Assembly (NCBI RefSeq): GCF_003073045.1
Contig: NC_037593.1
Coordinates: 11,084,735 to 11,148,734 of the forward strand
DNA: 64,000 bases
DNA from: Pomacea canaliculata
Taxonomy: Eukaryota; Mollusca; Gastropoda; Architaenioglossa; Ampullariidae
Direction of reading: 5' to 3'
Position 1 is the first letter of the stretch, and each line of letters starts with the position of its first letter. Below, one piece after another: positions 1 to 13,331 of this stretch. The translations under genes and the position numbers were made by a program. The notes beneath the pieces were generated by a model. That model worked only from the letters and a program-made list of their open reading frames with translations, was not told the origin of the DNA and did no database searches.

Positions 1-852
1 TTATATCATAGAAACATAATGCCTATTTGTCCAAATCCCATCACAGGCTCAAAAAATGTCTGTCTTAATAAGTTCCCAGACAGAACACATAAAGTTGGTC
101 TTGCTTTATTGCACACATAGTTATCACAGAATGAACAGAGTGAGTGTCAAAAAATTTTATTTGGATGCTTATTGAATCAAAAAACGTTTGGTATTTAAGA
201 CTGTAAAAGATTTTGATTCCAAATCTTTTAGTCTGTGATAAAGATAATATCAGACGTTTTGATTTGGAACATTATTACCTGCTTTGCTTGCACATTTGTC
301 AGCACAAACCATACACCCACAAATGCAGTTGCATGCAGCTATGCACGAGTCCAGCATGCATGTGCATGATTAGGTACACACAACTACACACATGCATACA
401 CACAATGTATTAATATCGTAAGTTCAACTGTCAGATGCCAGTACATTTCTTTTGTTCAAGAACTTGTCAAATCATACAGCACACTTGCACACTTGCAAAG
501 TACATATGCATTAGCTATCCTCATGAAAAACATTTTTTTTTCAAATTTGGGGGTGGCGGTGGGGAAAAGTCTTAACTTGCACTTCTTCGTCAATGTGATT
601 CAGACACTCTCAGTACAGCCCATGGCTGTATCCAAATCACTCCATCTGCCTTCAGCTCAGACAACATTCAGTTCAAGCATTGTGCTTTCTGCTGCTGTCT
701 TTTCTCATCTGTGTATCAAAAGCAGATCAGCTGACTTATCAGCAGTTCTCACATTACACTGCCAATAATATTTCTCAGCAGAAGGCTATCGAGTTGCAAT
801 CTCAGCCCATGGAAAACCAGTTTTCTTCCTGTGTATCCAGGTGTCAATGAGA
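1..852. other. Intergenic / probable TMEM60 3' flank
   Basis: No reading frame here resembles a known protein. The segment lies downstream of the TMEM60 stop on the minus strand, so part of it is probably 3' UTR. A minus-strand AATAAA motif (TTTATT on the plus strand at about 105-110) is a possible polyadenylation signal. The remainder is AT-rich with short CA-type repeats around 310-400. Confidence 0.5.
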
Positions 853-2817
853 TTATTTCACAAGTCCTGTAAACAAGTCAACTGATGTACCAAGGGTGAG
901 AACCCAGAAAGGAATCATTACAAAGTACATGGACATGTACTGCATGTACTGGAGCTTCAGGCATAACAGCACCTGCAACAATTTCAAATTCTTAGATTAT
1001 TATATTTTAGAGGTTATTATAAACATTTAAAATTAATAATCCTTCCAATCAACTAAAGCAAAAAAGTTGAGCGGAAAACTTGTTGATTTTGGGAGGGAAA
1101 AGTGCTTTCACCGAAAAGCAATTTTTCAATGTGTAGAGATGGGTCTTTGAGGAAAGTAGGGAGTGGAGGATGGGAGAAGGACCCTGCTCTGTGATGCCAT
1201 AGATGTTTTTACTGTTGCTGGTGTTGTTTACAGGTGCTGTTTACTGTTGCTCCCTTTTGCCCTTGTTGTCACTTACTCCAGGCCTGCTGAATCCAGTGAT
1301 GGTGTACTGTACTGGTTGCCAGACCCCTTATATTGTCCTATTCTAGACTTTAATTTAGTTTTAGGTACTTTATTAGTTTCTACTATTTAAGGACCTTCAG
1401 TTTTAGTGTTAATGTTGTTTCCTTTTTTTAAACCCTGGTATTTGTATAGTTTACTACCTTCTTTACTATTTGTGTATAGTATTTTTCAATTATTTAGTCT
1501 ACTTTCTGTTAGGTTATAGTTCTGGTATGGATGGGAGAAGGAACCCTATATTTCCCATGGTTTAGTTTGTTTTAAAGATATTTTATTACATCATTATGCT
1601 AAGTTAGTAGGCTCATTAAATTATAGCAAGGTTTAAGGATTTTGATTTGGTTTTTATTGCTTTAAAAGAGCAAATGTTTTTGGAATTTTATTTAGTTTGT
1701 ACTTTGCTTTTTTATATAAATCTTGAATTGTCAACACTAATAACAGTATAGTATGCCATAGCTCTTTGGGTGCTAAGGCAGCTGCCTATGTTTACTTAAG
1801 ACCTGTCTTGAGTTGTTCTCTTTTTTGCTTGTTTTTATTACACTCCAACAGCACATGTGAGGTGCTAAGTCTGTCACCACATGTGCAATAGGAAGTCTTG
1901 AAATCTAGCTAGATATTCTCTGTAAAACCTCATTCTAATTTGGGTTGGTGAGACCTATTTGATTTAAAGGAAAGCAAAGTACTACTAGTTTTTCATCTAA
2001 TTCAATCAATCAATCTTCCTAATTCTCTTGCCTTCATTTCTGTATTTTTCTTCCCACCTTATTTTAACTACTGGCTTTATGGTTATTCTTTTCTCTGCTG
2101 GTGAGATAACAATGTTTAGATTAGTGACTTTAGGTTTAATAGGTTTTACTGCCAGTCGACCTAGTTTATCAGCCTCTTCATTCCCTTTTTTTTGTATTTA
2201 TATTCTATATTGGACGGCACCATGAGCAATCTTATGTCTCTTTTTTTTTTTAAAATTTTATTTATGAAACAGTATCTCATAACTTATTACAATTTTGTTG
2301 TTTTCGAAGCACCTGGAGTGCTGTCAGTGTGTCTGATTTTACGAGGTATTGTTGGAAAAACTCCTGAGACTATTATTGCTATTACTTAAGTGCTTAGGGT
2401 GGATTTAAAATTTAATTTTCCGATCACGATTAACGCATGGCTTTTGTTCTATAAAATAAAGAAACCTTAACTTACGACACAGAAGAAAATAATACGGCAT
2501 CATTTACCGGACTCTTTAATATTATCGAAGATTTTGGTACTTAACATTACCTGAAACAGCATCTTCAGAAACGCACAAGCCAGAAACCAGCTTTTTCGTC
2601 GAAGTGACAAATCCGAGTGATTGCGATCATAGCCATTTTTACAATGAATTATCATGTTCACTGACAAATAAACCATCACAACTGCATCAAATACCCACAA
2701 TGGAATGAAAATAAGAAACCAATTCCAACTTATTTTTTGATCTAACTTTAACACCAGAAAAATTAAAAAGTCCAATGTAGTGAACCAGGTAAACAAAGCT
2801 CGGTGAATGACGGCCAT
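853..2817 (-). CDS. TMEM60: Transmembrane protein 60 (two coding exons)
   Basis: Coding exons, in transcript order: 2551-2817 and 853-972, both phase 0, giving 128 aa against about 133 in human TMEM60. Exon 1 carries the family core, for example KLDQKISWNWFLIFIPLW, which closely matches the human KLDEKAPWNWFLIFIPVW. Exon 2 encodes the last membrane segment (MYFVMIPFWVLTLG) and stops with TAA. Splice sites are CAG|GTAATG and TTGCAG|GTG. Four hydrophobic membrane segments are visible. The family (Pfam Tmemb_185A type) is a multi-pass membrane protein of unknown biochemical function. Reading exon 1 straight on gives a false tail and stop, because it runs into the intron. The 1.6 kb intron contains a dead LINE on the same strand. 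The ATG at 2817 is the first in frame and fits the human start region. Confidence 0.95.
1160..2400 (-). mobile_element. Decayed LINE 3' portion with RNase H domain
   Basis: On the minus strand, broken frames encode typical non-LTR retrotransposon RNase H pieces. SDTLTALQVLRKQQNC lies near 2290-2345 and GNEEADKLGRLAVKP near 2130-2190. A C-terminal CGDRLSTSHVLLEC Cys/His-type tail lies near 1850-1890. An AT-rich 3' UTR-like stretch follows down to about 1160. A short phrase, ggatgggagaagga, occurs twice (about 1168 and 1527). An RNase H after the reverse transcriptase points to an I/Nimb/Jockey-like clade; this is inference. The reverse transcriptase itself is absent, so this is a 5'-truncated, inactive copy inside the TMEM60 intron. 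Its limits are approximate. Confidence 0.75.
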
Positions 2818-4139
2818 TGTTGTTATTTACAGGAACGGAGAGTGGTGTCCCTTGACAAATCTTCTCGTTTCTCTTTTTGTTTGTCGACGATGAACGCCAG
2901 CTCGGTATTATTTAAAGCTTCTTTTATACACTATTATACTTATTTATAAATAAATTAGATAGTTAAATATTATATTATTCATTCATATGAATTTATAGTT
3001 GCCAGCCTGCACAGGACGTCAAATAAAATGCATGAGTGATCGACGGTACGCATGCCTGTCAGAAAGAACCCGAGTTAAAAAAAATTCTACTTCAACTCTT
3101 CAACACTGTTAGGAACTGCCGGTGTAGCAGGAGGTTGAACATTAATCCCGTCAACTCCTTTTAAAAGTGTGGAAAGCTTGCCAAGAAAAGAACACTGGGA
3201 ATTCAAGTGTTTTACCGATTCCCAAGCCCCATTCCTCCCTTCCTGCCGATTGAGAAGGGGAATTCAGTAAGCAAAGGATGCCTTGGATTTATATTCGATA
3301 CAGTTATTTCTTTGGTGCCAATTATTTGATGATCAACTGTTTTGCCGAGAATATAAGACATCTTTTATGGGAGAGGTTAGGGGTATAAATAAAATTATAG
3401 AGCGGCCAAATTTCTTTGACATTTTTTTTTAATTGAAAATTTTGTTTCCAAAGACTAACAGCACAGCTCATATAACCTATGTTGCGTTCGGACAAAAACG
3501 CACAACAAAACTTGAAATGGCTCTAGTTAAATGGATTTAGTGAAAATGTAAGGGTGCATGTGTTTTGAAAAAATATCCTACAACTGTTTAAATTTAATGT
3601 TTGACACAAATGAACAAAAATATGCAGAATACACAGTAATCACAGATTTGCATACTTTATTAGCGAATAGATTTAATCCAAAAATATCCGGAAATGTGTG
3701 CTTACTCATATCAAAAAGCCATATTTTATGTACATGATTTTTTTTATTTCAGATCCACTGAAAAGTGGGCATCACACATTGCACAACCTAATATATACAT
3801 TTTTGCCATGCCGTGAGAATTTACACTAATTACAAACTGTTTTGCTTCACTGGGCAGATCACCGTAAATTATGACAAGTATGAATGACATCCAGAAATTA
3901 AGCAGGAAACAAACAAAATTTAAGTTGAAAATCATGCTTTGATAGAAGCACATTTTAAAACAACAGAAATAGTTCCATTTCTTTCAGTCCTCTTAAAATA
4001 AAGTTGTTTAAGAAACAGTTAATCATGCTAAAATTTGATACTTTGATGCTCCTTTGTGGTATATCCTGTGTTGAAAACAGCATACTTCTCACATTTTTTT
4101 TTCTTTGTTTTTTTTTTTTAAATTACATGAGTATTTGTG
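2818..4139. other. Intergenic: TMEM60 promoter side and GLS 3' flank
   Basis: No protein-coding signal is seen. The left end is the 5' flank of minus-strand TMEM60. The right end is downstream of the GLS stop; a minus-strand AATAAA (plus-strand TTTATT at 3743-3748) about 390 bp past the GLS stop is a plausible GLS polyadenylation signal. The rest is AT-rich. Confidence 0.5.
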
Positions 4140-7100
4140 CTACCTAGGCCATTCTTCATTTTTGCTTTTAGCTTGTGCTTCATCCTGGTTGACTCCACTG
4201 TGGTCATTACTGCAATCCCTGAATGCAAAGTTAGGACGTTCTTGCATCATGTGCGCCTTCAAAGTTTCAGCGACATTGTCTTTTTTGAAACGCACTGCAT
4301 CATCCAGGGCTGTAAAACCCCACCTGTATTCAAAGCATCAAAACTCAAAACATTAGTACATGTTTTTGTACACGATGACATTTATAACTATATCACAATC
4401 TCACCTGATCAGAAAAAAAATTGTAAAACCATTTTCTCAGCATTAGAGATTTTCTCTTGTTTCTGAATTTTCCCTTACTAAAACACCACAGATATTTATG
4501 ACCATATCTGCTAAATACAGTATTTTAATTGAATGTTTAGACATCCTTCTGGTGTGAGTGCAAGGAGATGAGTTACATGGCTATGAAACTATCTTTGAAA
4601 ATATTACCTGTCTACTAAAAAGGGAGAGCATTTGCACTTGTGGAGCAAAAATTCCACCACTTGAATGTGACCCTCAGCTGCAGCAACATGTAGGGCTGTC
4701 CGACCATCATAATCTGCTTGATTCATATCCATCCCACTTAAGGCACACCTAGAACATATTTCCATCCATAATTTATGACATGCTGATTCATAGACTGGCT
4801 ATGCCACATTGACAGACTTTGCAGTTTAGTCCAATAAATTAGGAGTGCCTTGTCAACATACACAAATGCATAAAACTCTCATATGGATAGCTATATTATG
4901 GGCTGGCTGGTGGGTGGGAATGTAAAATCTTACATTTTTTATATCCTTAACTTTTTATTACCATAAATAAGTGGCTGTTATATTTTCTGTCTGTAAAGAC
5001 AGCAAATTGCATGCATGTGTTGTCTGAACAGCATGCACATCAAAACTTTTCCTGACATACCTTCGGATGGCTGTGACATCGCCATTGTAAGCCGAAAACA
5101 GTAAATCAACCACAACGTTAGCCTGAGTCTCCACCATACGCATGCAGGGGTCCATTTTGCGAGTGGTGAAACGAATGTTGTCAAAGTTGTGGAAGTTGAA
5201 TGTTTCAACTAGATCCTGTGGAAGAAACAGAATAAAAAGACATGCTGAAAAACCTTTAGGAAGCAGATTTTGAAGACTATGTATTGTGATGGTGGTGCAG
5301 CATGCTCTCATCAGCTACATCTATCATGATAATCAGGACTTGCAGAATCCTGAACATATTTTTTATCACTGTCTAAATTATTTTTGCTTTCCTCGCTGTG
5401 AATGCCAGCTCCAGGAAGTGAAAGAAAAACCTTTTCAATTGCTTTAATGGCAAAAGCACTAAGATTATAACATTTATTTTGGTTATTTCTTCTTGATGAT
5501 TGTTAAATGACTGAACACTAGCGCCTTGTTGACTTTGAAGTCTGTAATGACCATAAGGTTTAAACAGACCTGTCTAACTAGCAGTGTGATGTCTGTGTAT
5601 TTTTAAATTGAGCAACAAACTTTTTTTTTTCAAATAAAGCACTGTGAAAATATGTAAGCTGAGCTTAAGATAGTACAGGTGACAGGTATCAATGTATCTG
5701 CTATCTGAAAGAGTTCCAGTAAAAGAGAAATACTGGGTCTGTACATATTAAATTGTTTGGAACTGCTTTACATATGCATGTCTGGATAATAACCAGCAAG
5801 TGAAGACCCATCTTAACAGTATCACAACATGGAAAGATCTGGGAAGGACCATGAATATGAAAGGCATGGACATGAGTAGAAAAATACCTGTCAAAATTGC
5901 TGTATGAATACTCTAAATTCTAGGTTAGCATAAAGACATCACTACTGACCTTGCAGAATTTTAGTCCACGCACACTATTTCCACATTCATCTAGAAGAGG
6001 TGACCACATGATGATCCCCATGACGTTGGGTACCACAAGCATGATCACACCAGACACTCCTGATTTGGCTGGCAGTCCCACCTTATGCAGAAAAACAGTG
6101 AGTACTTTGTTATTCAATAAAATTTCTACTTTCAGCATGGGGTAAAATAAAACTGCAGGGAATACAATTGCTTTAAAAAGGCAAAGCTAGTAATATACTG
6201 TCTTTTTCTTATTCTTAACTATAAACTTTAAAAATGCTGAATTACGCATTATGAGCTTAGGTGGAAATTATGCCTCAGTACAGAAAATTATCAACTCAAG
6301 CTTCATATATCTATACTCTTAAGCAAGAAAGAATGACTTCAATTATCCACATCACTGCATCAGCCAAGGACAATAATCAAGCATGTGTGCCGAACAAGGG
6401 AAACAAACCTTGAAGGCAAACTGTCCCGAATAGTCATACATTCCACATGAAAGCATAAGTGAAAGTGTGTCCCGGATGCAGAAGGGCTCCAGCACCTTGT
6501 CATCCGTGATTGGACACACACCACCATTTGCCAGCGTTGCTGCTATCACAGCGCAGAATCACATGTTACTTCCACTGAACACATCTACAACAAATATCAA
6601 TACAATATATTTTTAGTAGTATAATGTCAATCTTTAAGTTCCTACTACATGAGACAATTATATAATATCGCAATCACATTATTACTGTATGATCTCATTT
6701 GGATAGACCTTGATCATTGACCAACAAGCACACAAAGTCAACCGTTCAGCCTTGTCTTTCTTTTTTCTGCTTGACCAGTGAGTTCACCTTTCCAGTTTTT
6801 CACTGGATATTGAAGGAGAGCCAGAGCAGAGAGCATCTATGTATCATGTCCTATGATAAGTACTTTTAAGACAGAAATGTTACTACTACTATGGTATTTC
6901 TTTTTCATATTATGGAAGATAACATGACTACATGAAGAATAACAGGTGGAGGAAGTAACATTGTTCTTTAGCAAAAAAACTGAAATATGAGCTCACTGGT
7001 CAAGCAATTAAGGCAGGATGCAGAGTAAGTTGGTTGAATTTGTGGGGTCTGGCAAATATGTCAACAATAATTAACAGTCTGATCACCTGGTTGTTCTACA

Positions 7101-10100
7101 GAAATAATCTACGGGCGGTGACAATGAAATAAGTTTAACAGTTTTGTAAGATAAGATTGACCATGTGATACAATCCCTACAGATCAACAGTCCATGCAAC
7201 TTCAAAAGATGAATGCATGCAATTTTACTGACCTGGAAGTAGAAATCCATAATTTCCATCATATTGGTCCCTTTAGGAAAACACTGTAAAACACATCAGC
7301 AGAGCTTTCTTTGAATCTTGCAAAGACAACAATTAATCCACCACTTCACCTCCTAATTGTCTTCTTGTGTCACACTGCCCATTTCATGTGTTCATCAAAT
7401 CAAAACATAGTTTACAACCTTCGAAACCAATTGGGATTTACTCAGCTGCGTCAAATTACTAGCATGAAGTTCAAATAAATAAGAAGCTAAAAGAACCAAG
7501 GACCAATTAAAGAAGTAAATTACCTGATTTTCTTTCAGATAATAAGCGATTGCAAAGTTTCTGTCTGCAGTTTCCCTCTCAGAAAGAAACCTACCACAAC
7601 CCCAAAAAGAAGAAATTAAGAGATTAAACAACAGATTGCAAACATTAGAACTTGGCAAGTTTTGTAAAATTTCTAGCCCTCTCAAAAAGAAAATATTTCT
7701 TTAAATAAGACAAAGATGCAAACACTTAAACTGCAAATCTATTTTCTATTGGATTTAGTTTCTATTTATATGAGGCTATAGCTATTTATAGTTATTTTGA
7801 TAATGCATTTTCTTTTACATTTATACATGAAGATATAAATAACCTCAGAAAACAAAGAAATGCTCTTTTCATCCCAATGTCTTTGAGAAAGACAATAACT
7901 AATGTACCATTTGACATGTAGTATTTCCAGCTATAAATGTTCAAAGTACTTCTTCATATGCCACAAAGATCCTTTGCACTCATGTACTTACACGGAGTTG
8001 TTGAAACTAACAAACTCCTCTCCAGCAAGTCGTTTGAACATTTTGAGAGTCTGTAAATGACATACTGTGCTTCAAATACTGATTTTCAAATTATCATCAT
8101 CTTTATGTCATCCACACATATAGTAAGTTTTAATTTACCTATTATGACTATACTTATGTTGACAGCACACATCACACAGAATAACACAATTAACATCTCA
8201 CTATGCTCACCTCCAAGTCATGCATGTATATAGCGATAGCCATCAATGCTTATGAATGCTTAAGTTTCTTAAGTGTTGCTGGAAGGTCTTACACTACAAT
8301 AGCACTTACATAGTCAAACCTGTCTGCTGAGTTTAGTTCAGGGCGTAGAAGGGAGCTGGTCACTATGGCTCCAGGATTGATCAACGGATTGTGGGGTTTG
8401 TCTGAAATTGTGGAAGAAAAGAGAAGACATTTTTAAGAAGTATAACTATGTCTCCTGTTAATGCCTATCACTCTCTCTTCATCTAGTCTTCCTTGAATGC
8501 TAGCTAGCTTAAGGTAGTGTCATGACCTTTCTGTTCTAGTGGTGGTGATCGAGGTGTTACAGCCTTCACTTAATATCATGGGGCCAGCTTTTGTGATGGC
8601 CATGCCCATCTCCCTATCTTCACTACACCTTTTCCCCAACCCTCTTTGAGTCAAACTGGGTTGGCATGAAAGGGAAGTGAGGGAAGGGGGAAGGGAAGTT
8701 CAAGACCTTGCATGTGTATTAAACTGACTATTGTGCACATTTTAAAGCTCTAACCAAAGATAAAGTCTCCCCCAAAAGCGCAAAGAAACTCAGCTAACTA
8801 CACAAAATGAACTTTAGCCAACTTTTCAGAACACATAACAATAGAGAGATATGAAAAGGAATGTTCATTGTTTTTTTAACACATGCATGGAAATTACCAA
8901 ATTTCACTTTCAATTAATATGTTATAAAAATAGACTTCTTTAAAAAAAATGACAGGACTTCTCAAGTTAGTAATAATATAAATTAATACTTATACATCCT
9001 TTAAGGCTTTTTATTCATTTGCTATTATTAACCTAACAATGTTTAGTAATTTTATTTTATTTTACATATAGATTTTGCCACTGTGCATAGGCATGTATGT
9101 ATGCACACACACACTAATACAATAAAAGACAAATGTCAGACCTACTCTGAGAGTTAAGGCCAATGACATTGAATCGTTGACCACTGGGTTCCTGCCCTAC
9201 ATACTGGTGAACTACATGTGGATCAGCTTCATTCAGCACAAGAGCATAGGTCAAGGGCTTGCTAGCTGACTGCAGGCAAAACGGTGTTGTGGCATCACCC
9301 AGGGCGTACCTGCAAGAAAGATATCTTTACCTGCTACTGTTTTCTCCAAGCTAAGTACTTAACCAAACTGTCATGCTTTTTCTTGTCTCCCATTACTCTT
9401 GCTGTCATTTGGACTTCCTTTTCTAGCAGCAAGAAACAAAACCTCGTGCCGAAAACAGATGCATAAAGATAACCAGAAAAACCTATGAAATGAACACAAA
9501 TATGTCTCGTAAGAAAGAGTTAGCAAATATGATTATTGTGAAAGTAACAAGTATTGTAAACATCATCAATAGATGGATGTATCACTAAAGGTGTGTCTAG
9601 CTCACCTCTGACCATCCACTGTACATACAGCCAGTCCCCATTGGTCAGGATTCACACGAGCCAGCTGTGGGATGTAACTGGCTACCTGTATCAAATGAAA
9701 AATCTTTCTGTAGTACAGTCTTAACTATAGTAAATAAATTAGCTTTTCAAATATTCAAAAAAGTTCTTTTTGCCTTCTGATAATTTATACTTAATTTTTT
9801 ATTCCAATGCTTTTAAAAAATGTTACTTAAAAATGGATTGCATCATGACAAGTGTGTTTATAAAGGTCCAGGGAAAATTTTAGAAGTTTAGTATGACTCA
9901 AATCTTTTTAAGTGTTATAGTTCTGTCTGCTACAACTCAATGAAAGAATGCACAAAAAAATAATCGTAATAAATGAACTTGTTGAGTGCATTTCTCCATG
10001 TGGAGCTGAACTCTGTGATGTACACGAAAGACTATAAATGCCCTGAGGCAATAAGGCAAGAATTAACAGTCCCACCTTCCAGGTACCCTTCAACACAGTA

Positions 10101-13100
10101 CTTTGACTGGTCTCAGTCTGAATCTAGTGCTCTCTCTCTCTCATTGTCTCTCTCTCTCTAGATCTCTCTCTTTATCCTTCCTTCCTATTCTTTCATGTGC
10201 ATGCAAACACTCTCACAAACAACAGTTCTCTGTACACATGGAAATGCAATGATGCACAAGTATATTTATCCACAGGTCAGAAGTAAGTCAGACCTGTCCA
10301 GTAGTATGTGGTTTTGCACGCCAGTACAGCTCATCAATATTCTGACAAAATCTCTGAAACTCAGGGATTATAAATTGCCTGCGAAAGGCTTTGGCGATGA
10401 GAACAATATTTTCTGCCACCGATCTGAAAACAAATGCACAGAATTCAAGAACAACCCTCTTACCCACCAACCAATGCAAATCACACAACATCACATTGAC
10501 CCACCCACACACACACACACAGAGACATCAAGTGAACTATTAAGGTGCATAAGTGCATTAGAAAAACTAAGTTTTCTCACAAAGATGCAACCCTAAATTG
10601 TTATTTAAAAAATGAAAACTCTCATAGCAAAACAAAAATGATAAAGAAATGTAATCAACATGACAATAAAAATATTAAATTACTAAAAAGAAAAACAAGT
10701 CTGAACAATGTTTTTTTTTTCAGATACCTGACAGACACTTTTTTTTGGGGGTGGGTGGGGGGTGGGGATAAACATTGAGTGTCATTGTGCAACACTGACT
10801 TATACACAACAATAATGACAAATAAAAGACTGTCCTATCCAAAATGAAATGTGAAAAACACTTAAAATTCAACTCAGATAAAACTAACTGCAATTTATAT
10901 ACAAACAGAACATGAAAATAAAAATACAGAACATAACATCACTATCTGCCATCTCTCAATACAGTCTTACGCTTTGAATGTCTGTTTATCCAGGTAAATG
11001 TTGTGGCCGCCTTCAAATTCAGACAGGTTGTTGCCCAAGTTGCGCATTGTCTCAGACAGGCGAGGATCCGTAACACGCAGTCCTGTTGCCTTGAGGTCCT
11101 GAAAGTGAAATATTGTTCATGTCTCCTTTGAAATAATTTTTATTACACTGAAAAGTTAAGAATGTTAAGAATGATCCTAAGTTTCAAAAATCCATTAATT
11201 TCATTAAAAAATAAGTGCTTGACAAGAGTGCAATGAATAGCTGACCTGTATTCTCACCTTTTTAACTCACCATGTAGCCAGTACTTCAAGAAACATAATC
11301 AACTTCTTATATCTATATACACCATAAAATATGTCACCAACCTGTTCTGTTAAAATTTGTGTCATGTAACAAACATTTCAAAAGTAAAACAACTACTATA
11401 CCCACTGTAAGGAACTGTCCAAGAGAGAGCTTGCCATCCTCACGGCAAAGGAAATCAAACAATGTTCCTTCAATATCCTGGAAGTCCCGCTTCACCTCAC
11501 TGCAACATCCAACATTTCCCCTGGTAAACATTACCCACATCAACATTTAAAAAAAAAGAAGAAAGAGATTCAAAGCAAAGTTAAGAAAATGGAAACAAAT
11601 GCTGAAATTTTCAATATGGATGCAGCACTAAAAATAACATTTTAATGAAAAGGATGGAGAATTTATTTGGCAGTTGATGGTATTGAGATAGAACAGCCAT
11701 TTACAAGTATTTCTAATTTTGAAAAGTTAAAATCTCTTGCTTCATCGTTCTCTCTCCCCTTCTCTCTCTCTTACACACACAAACTCTTCCTACGTCTATC
11801 CATGACTGTGTGTTTGTGTGTGTGTGTGTGTGTGGGGGGGGAATGGTGTTTTACACCGAGCCAGCAACTAAGGCTATATCACGGCAAGGCAGCCAGCTTT
11901 GTAAACAGATATCACATGCAGAGAAAGAACAGCATGCCCACGACGAGAGCTGAACCCAGGACAGCCAATCCTCACTGTATTGGTGACGAGCACGTACCGT
12001 TGCTCCAACGGACCGCTCTCTCTATGCATGAGGGTACAAACAGATTCATTAGTTGGCTTATTATATATTATATAGTTGGGCCTGCGAACAGGTGTCACAT
12101 GAAGAGAGTGTCCCAAGACATGAACCTAATCTCACTTCAGTAATGACAAATAAGCGAGTGTCCCTACAGATGCATATGTCTATATATGTACTCTTCAAAA
12201 TAGGTGAATTGCCAGATGGTTTGCTTCTTTTTTCTCAATGTATTTAATGAGTCGTCTAGGTTTACTACAAGGATGTGTAACTTGAAATGACACCGGTCTC
12301 TTTTTTTTTTTTTAATTCAAACAAAAAGCGGATATTTTTAAGCAAATTTCGGTCAACTTTTTAGCGCTAGCGTGAGTGTTGTCTTCTTCTTTTCCAAGGA
12401 ACTTTCCACTGGCAACTAAAGGGTGTCTCGTACTTTACAGCCAGGAAAGAAACTAAAATCTATGTAGGCCATGTCACCTTAATGGGGTTTTACAATGTCA
12501 AAGCTACAGATGAAAGGTGAGCTGTAACACCAGCTCTTGTATCTAGACAATAGTATTCCTATTGCATAACACACACATGCACTCACACACACACACACAC
12601 GGACGATAAGATTAGATAAGATAAATCCTATCAAAGACATCTTACAAAGCAATGTCGATAGATGAATATCATTAGCCTCACCACAAGGTATGTTTAATCC
12701 AGACAATTAGGGTAAGTGGATGTGAGAGAGAGCATGAATGTGTGATTACTGATGGAATGTTAGAAGGGTAAGCATACTTTATTGTACTTTAAGTCTGTGT
12801 GTGTGTGTGTTGATGGATGATGATGATGATGTCCAACCGCCACCACAAATGAAAGAAAAATGATGGAGAGATGGACATGACATTTGAGGGCGGGGGAGGG
12901 GGATCTTTAGCTGCCGTTCTGTGTCGGAATCGTGTACCAGGTGAGTTCAGTCTGACAAGCATGCTTCACGAGAACAGGTGAACTGAAGCGCCCTACACGT
13001 AGGTCACATTAACTGCCAGATTGTGCAGTAGAGGGCGTACATGTTCGCGTGTTTTGTTTCTAAACGTAAAATGAACTCACCTGTCAGCCAGGTCGTACGT

Positions 13101-13331
13101 GTTCCTCGATCCCTGCGACACATGACCCCAACGGTCTACCCAAGTGGATGAATACCGGAGATGCTTGACCACCGGCGTGCGCTCATCAGCTTGAGCGGCA
13201 TTGGTCAGCAGCGGATGTGGGCGCCATGCATGCGTAGCAGATGATAGAATGGACCGCACTCCTGTACCCGGTCTAACGGTTCCCTTCTCAAAGAATCTCG
13301 ACCAGTGTCTTCCAAGAACACCTGCAGGCAT
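4140..13331 (-). CDS. GLS: Mitochondrial glutaminase, KGA-type with ankyrin tail (15 coding exons)
   Basis: Hydrolyses glutamine to glutamate and ammonia in mitochondria. Exons in transcript order: 13081-13331, 11406-11499, 10971-11098, 10294-10423, 9606-9685, 9146-9309, 8310-8401, 7992-8050, 7524-7590, 7233-7283, 6409-6584, 5950-6081, 5061-5215, 4608-4748, 4140-4323. About 634 aa if one missing base is allowed for (human KGA 669). Exon 1 encodes an Arg-rich presequence; the ATG at 13331 is the first after an in-frame stop. Catalytic serine and lysine are present ([10 protein letters not shown]). Conserved blocks include [45 protein letters not shown] and VGLPAKSGV. The last two exons encode ankyrin repeats ([11 protein letters not shown]). 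Exon 11 (176 bp) is one base short of 59 codons: the frame breaks between DSA and [10 protein letters not shown], where human has ESASVMAATL. The intron-4 donor is the weak CAG|GTCTGA. The neighbouring gene TTC38 is divergent. Confidence 0.95.
6409..6584 (-). other. GLS: GLS exon 11 with apparent 1-base deletion
   Basis: The exon opens after TTGTAG with ATG TGT TCA GTG GAA GTA ACA TGT GAT (MCSVEVTCD), matching human LCSIEVTCE. The frame then shifts after TCT GCG; the following GTG ATA GCA GCA ACG resumes the homology one base out of register. Both flanking junctions are phase 0, so the exon should be 177 bp but is 176. One missing T before CTG would restore the homologous Ala-Ser-Val. No alternative acceptor rescues the frame. 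Confidence 0.85.
10130..10170. repeat. CT-rich microsatellite
   Basis: Interrupted (CT)n run inside GLS intron 4, between coding exons 9606-9685 and 10294-10423. Confidence 0.9.
11840..12030 (-). mobile_element. tRNA-like SINE remnant in GLS intron 1
   Basis: Read on the minus strand, the block begins with a tRNA-like head. An A-box-like stretch (GTTGGAGCAACGG, about 11998-12015) is followed about 50 bases later by a B-box-like GGGTTCAGCTC (about 11950-11962). The body continues to about 11840, where a (GT)n tract abuts it. This spacing is typical of tRNA-derived SINEs. It cannot fold into a convincing functional tRNA and lies within an intron. Boundaries are approximate and no target-site duplication was identified. 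Confidence 0.5.

Noticed and set aside
4105-4466. Plus-strand frames of 83 and 109 codons
   Set aside because: They are antisense shadows of GLS exon 15.
11940-12025. Possible tRNA gene on the minus strand
   Set aside because: A- and B-box-like motifs are present but no clean cloverleaf. The context fits a SINE head inside an intron.
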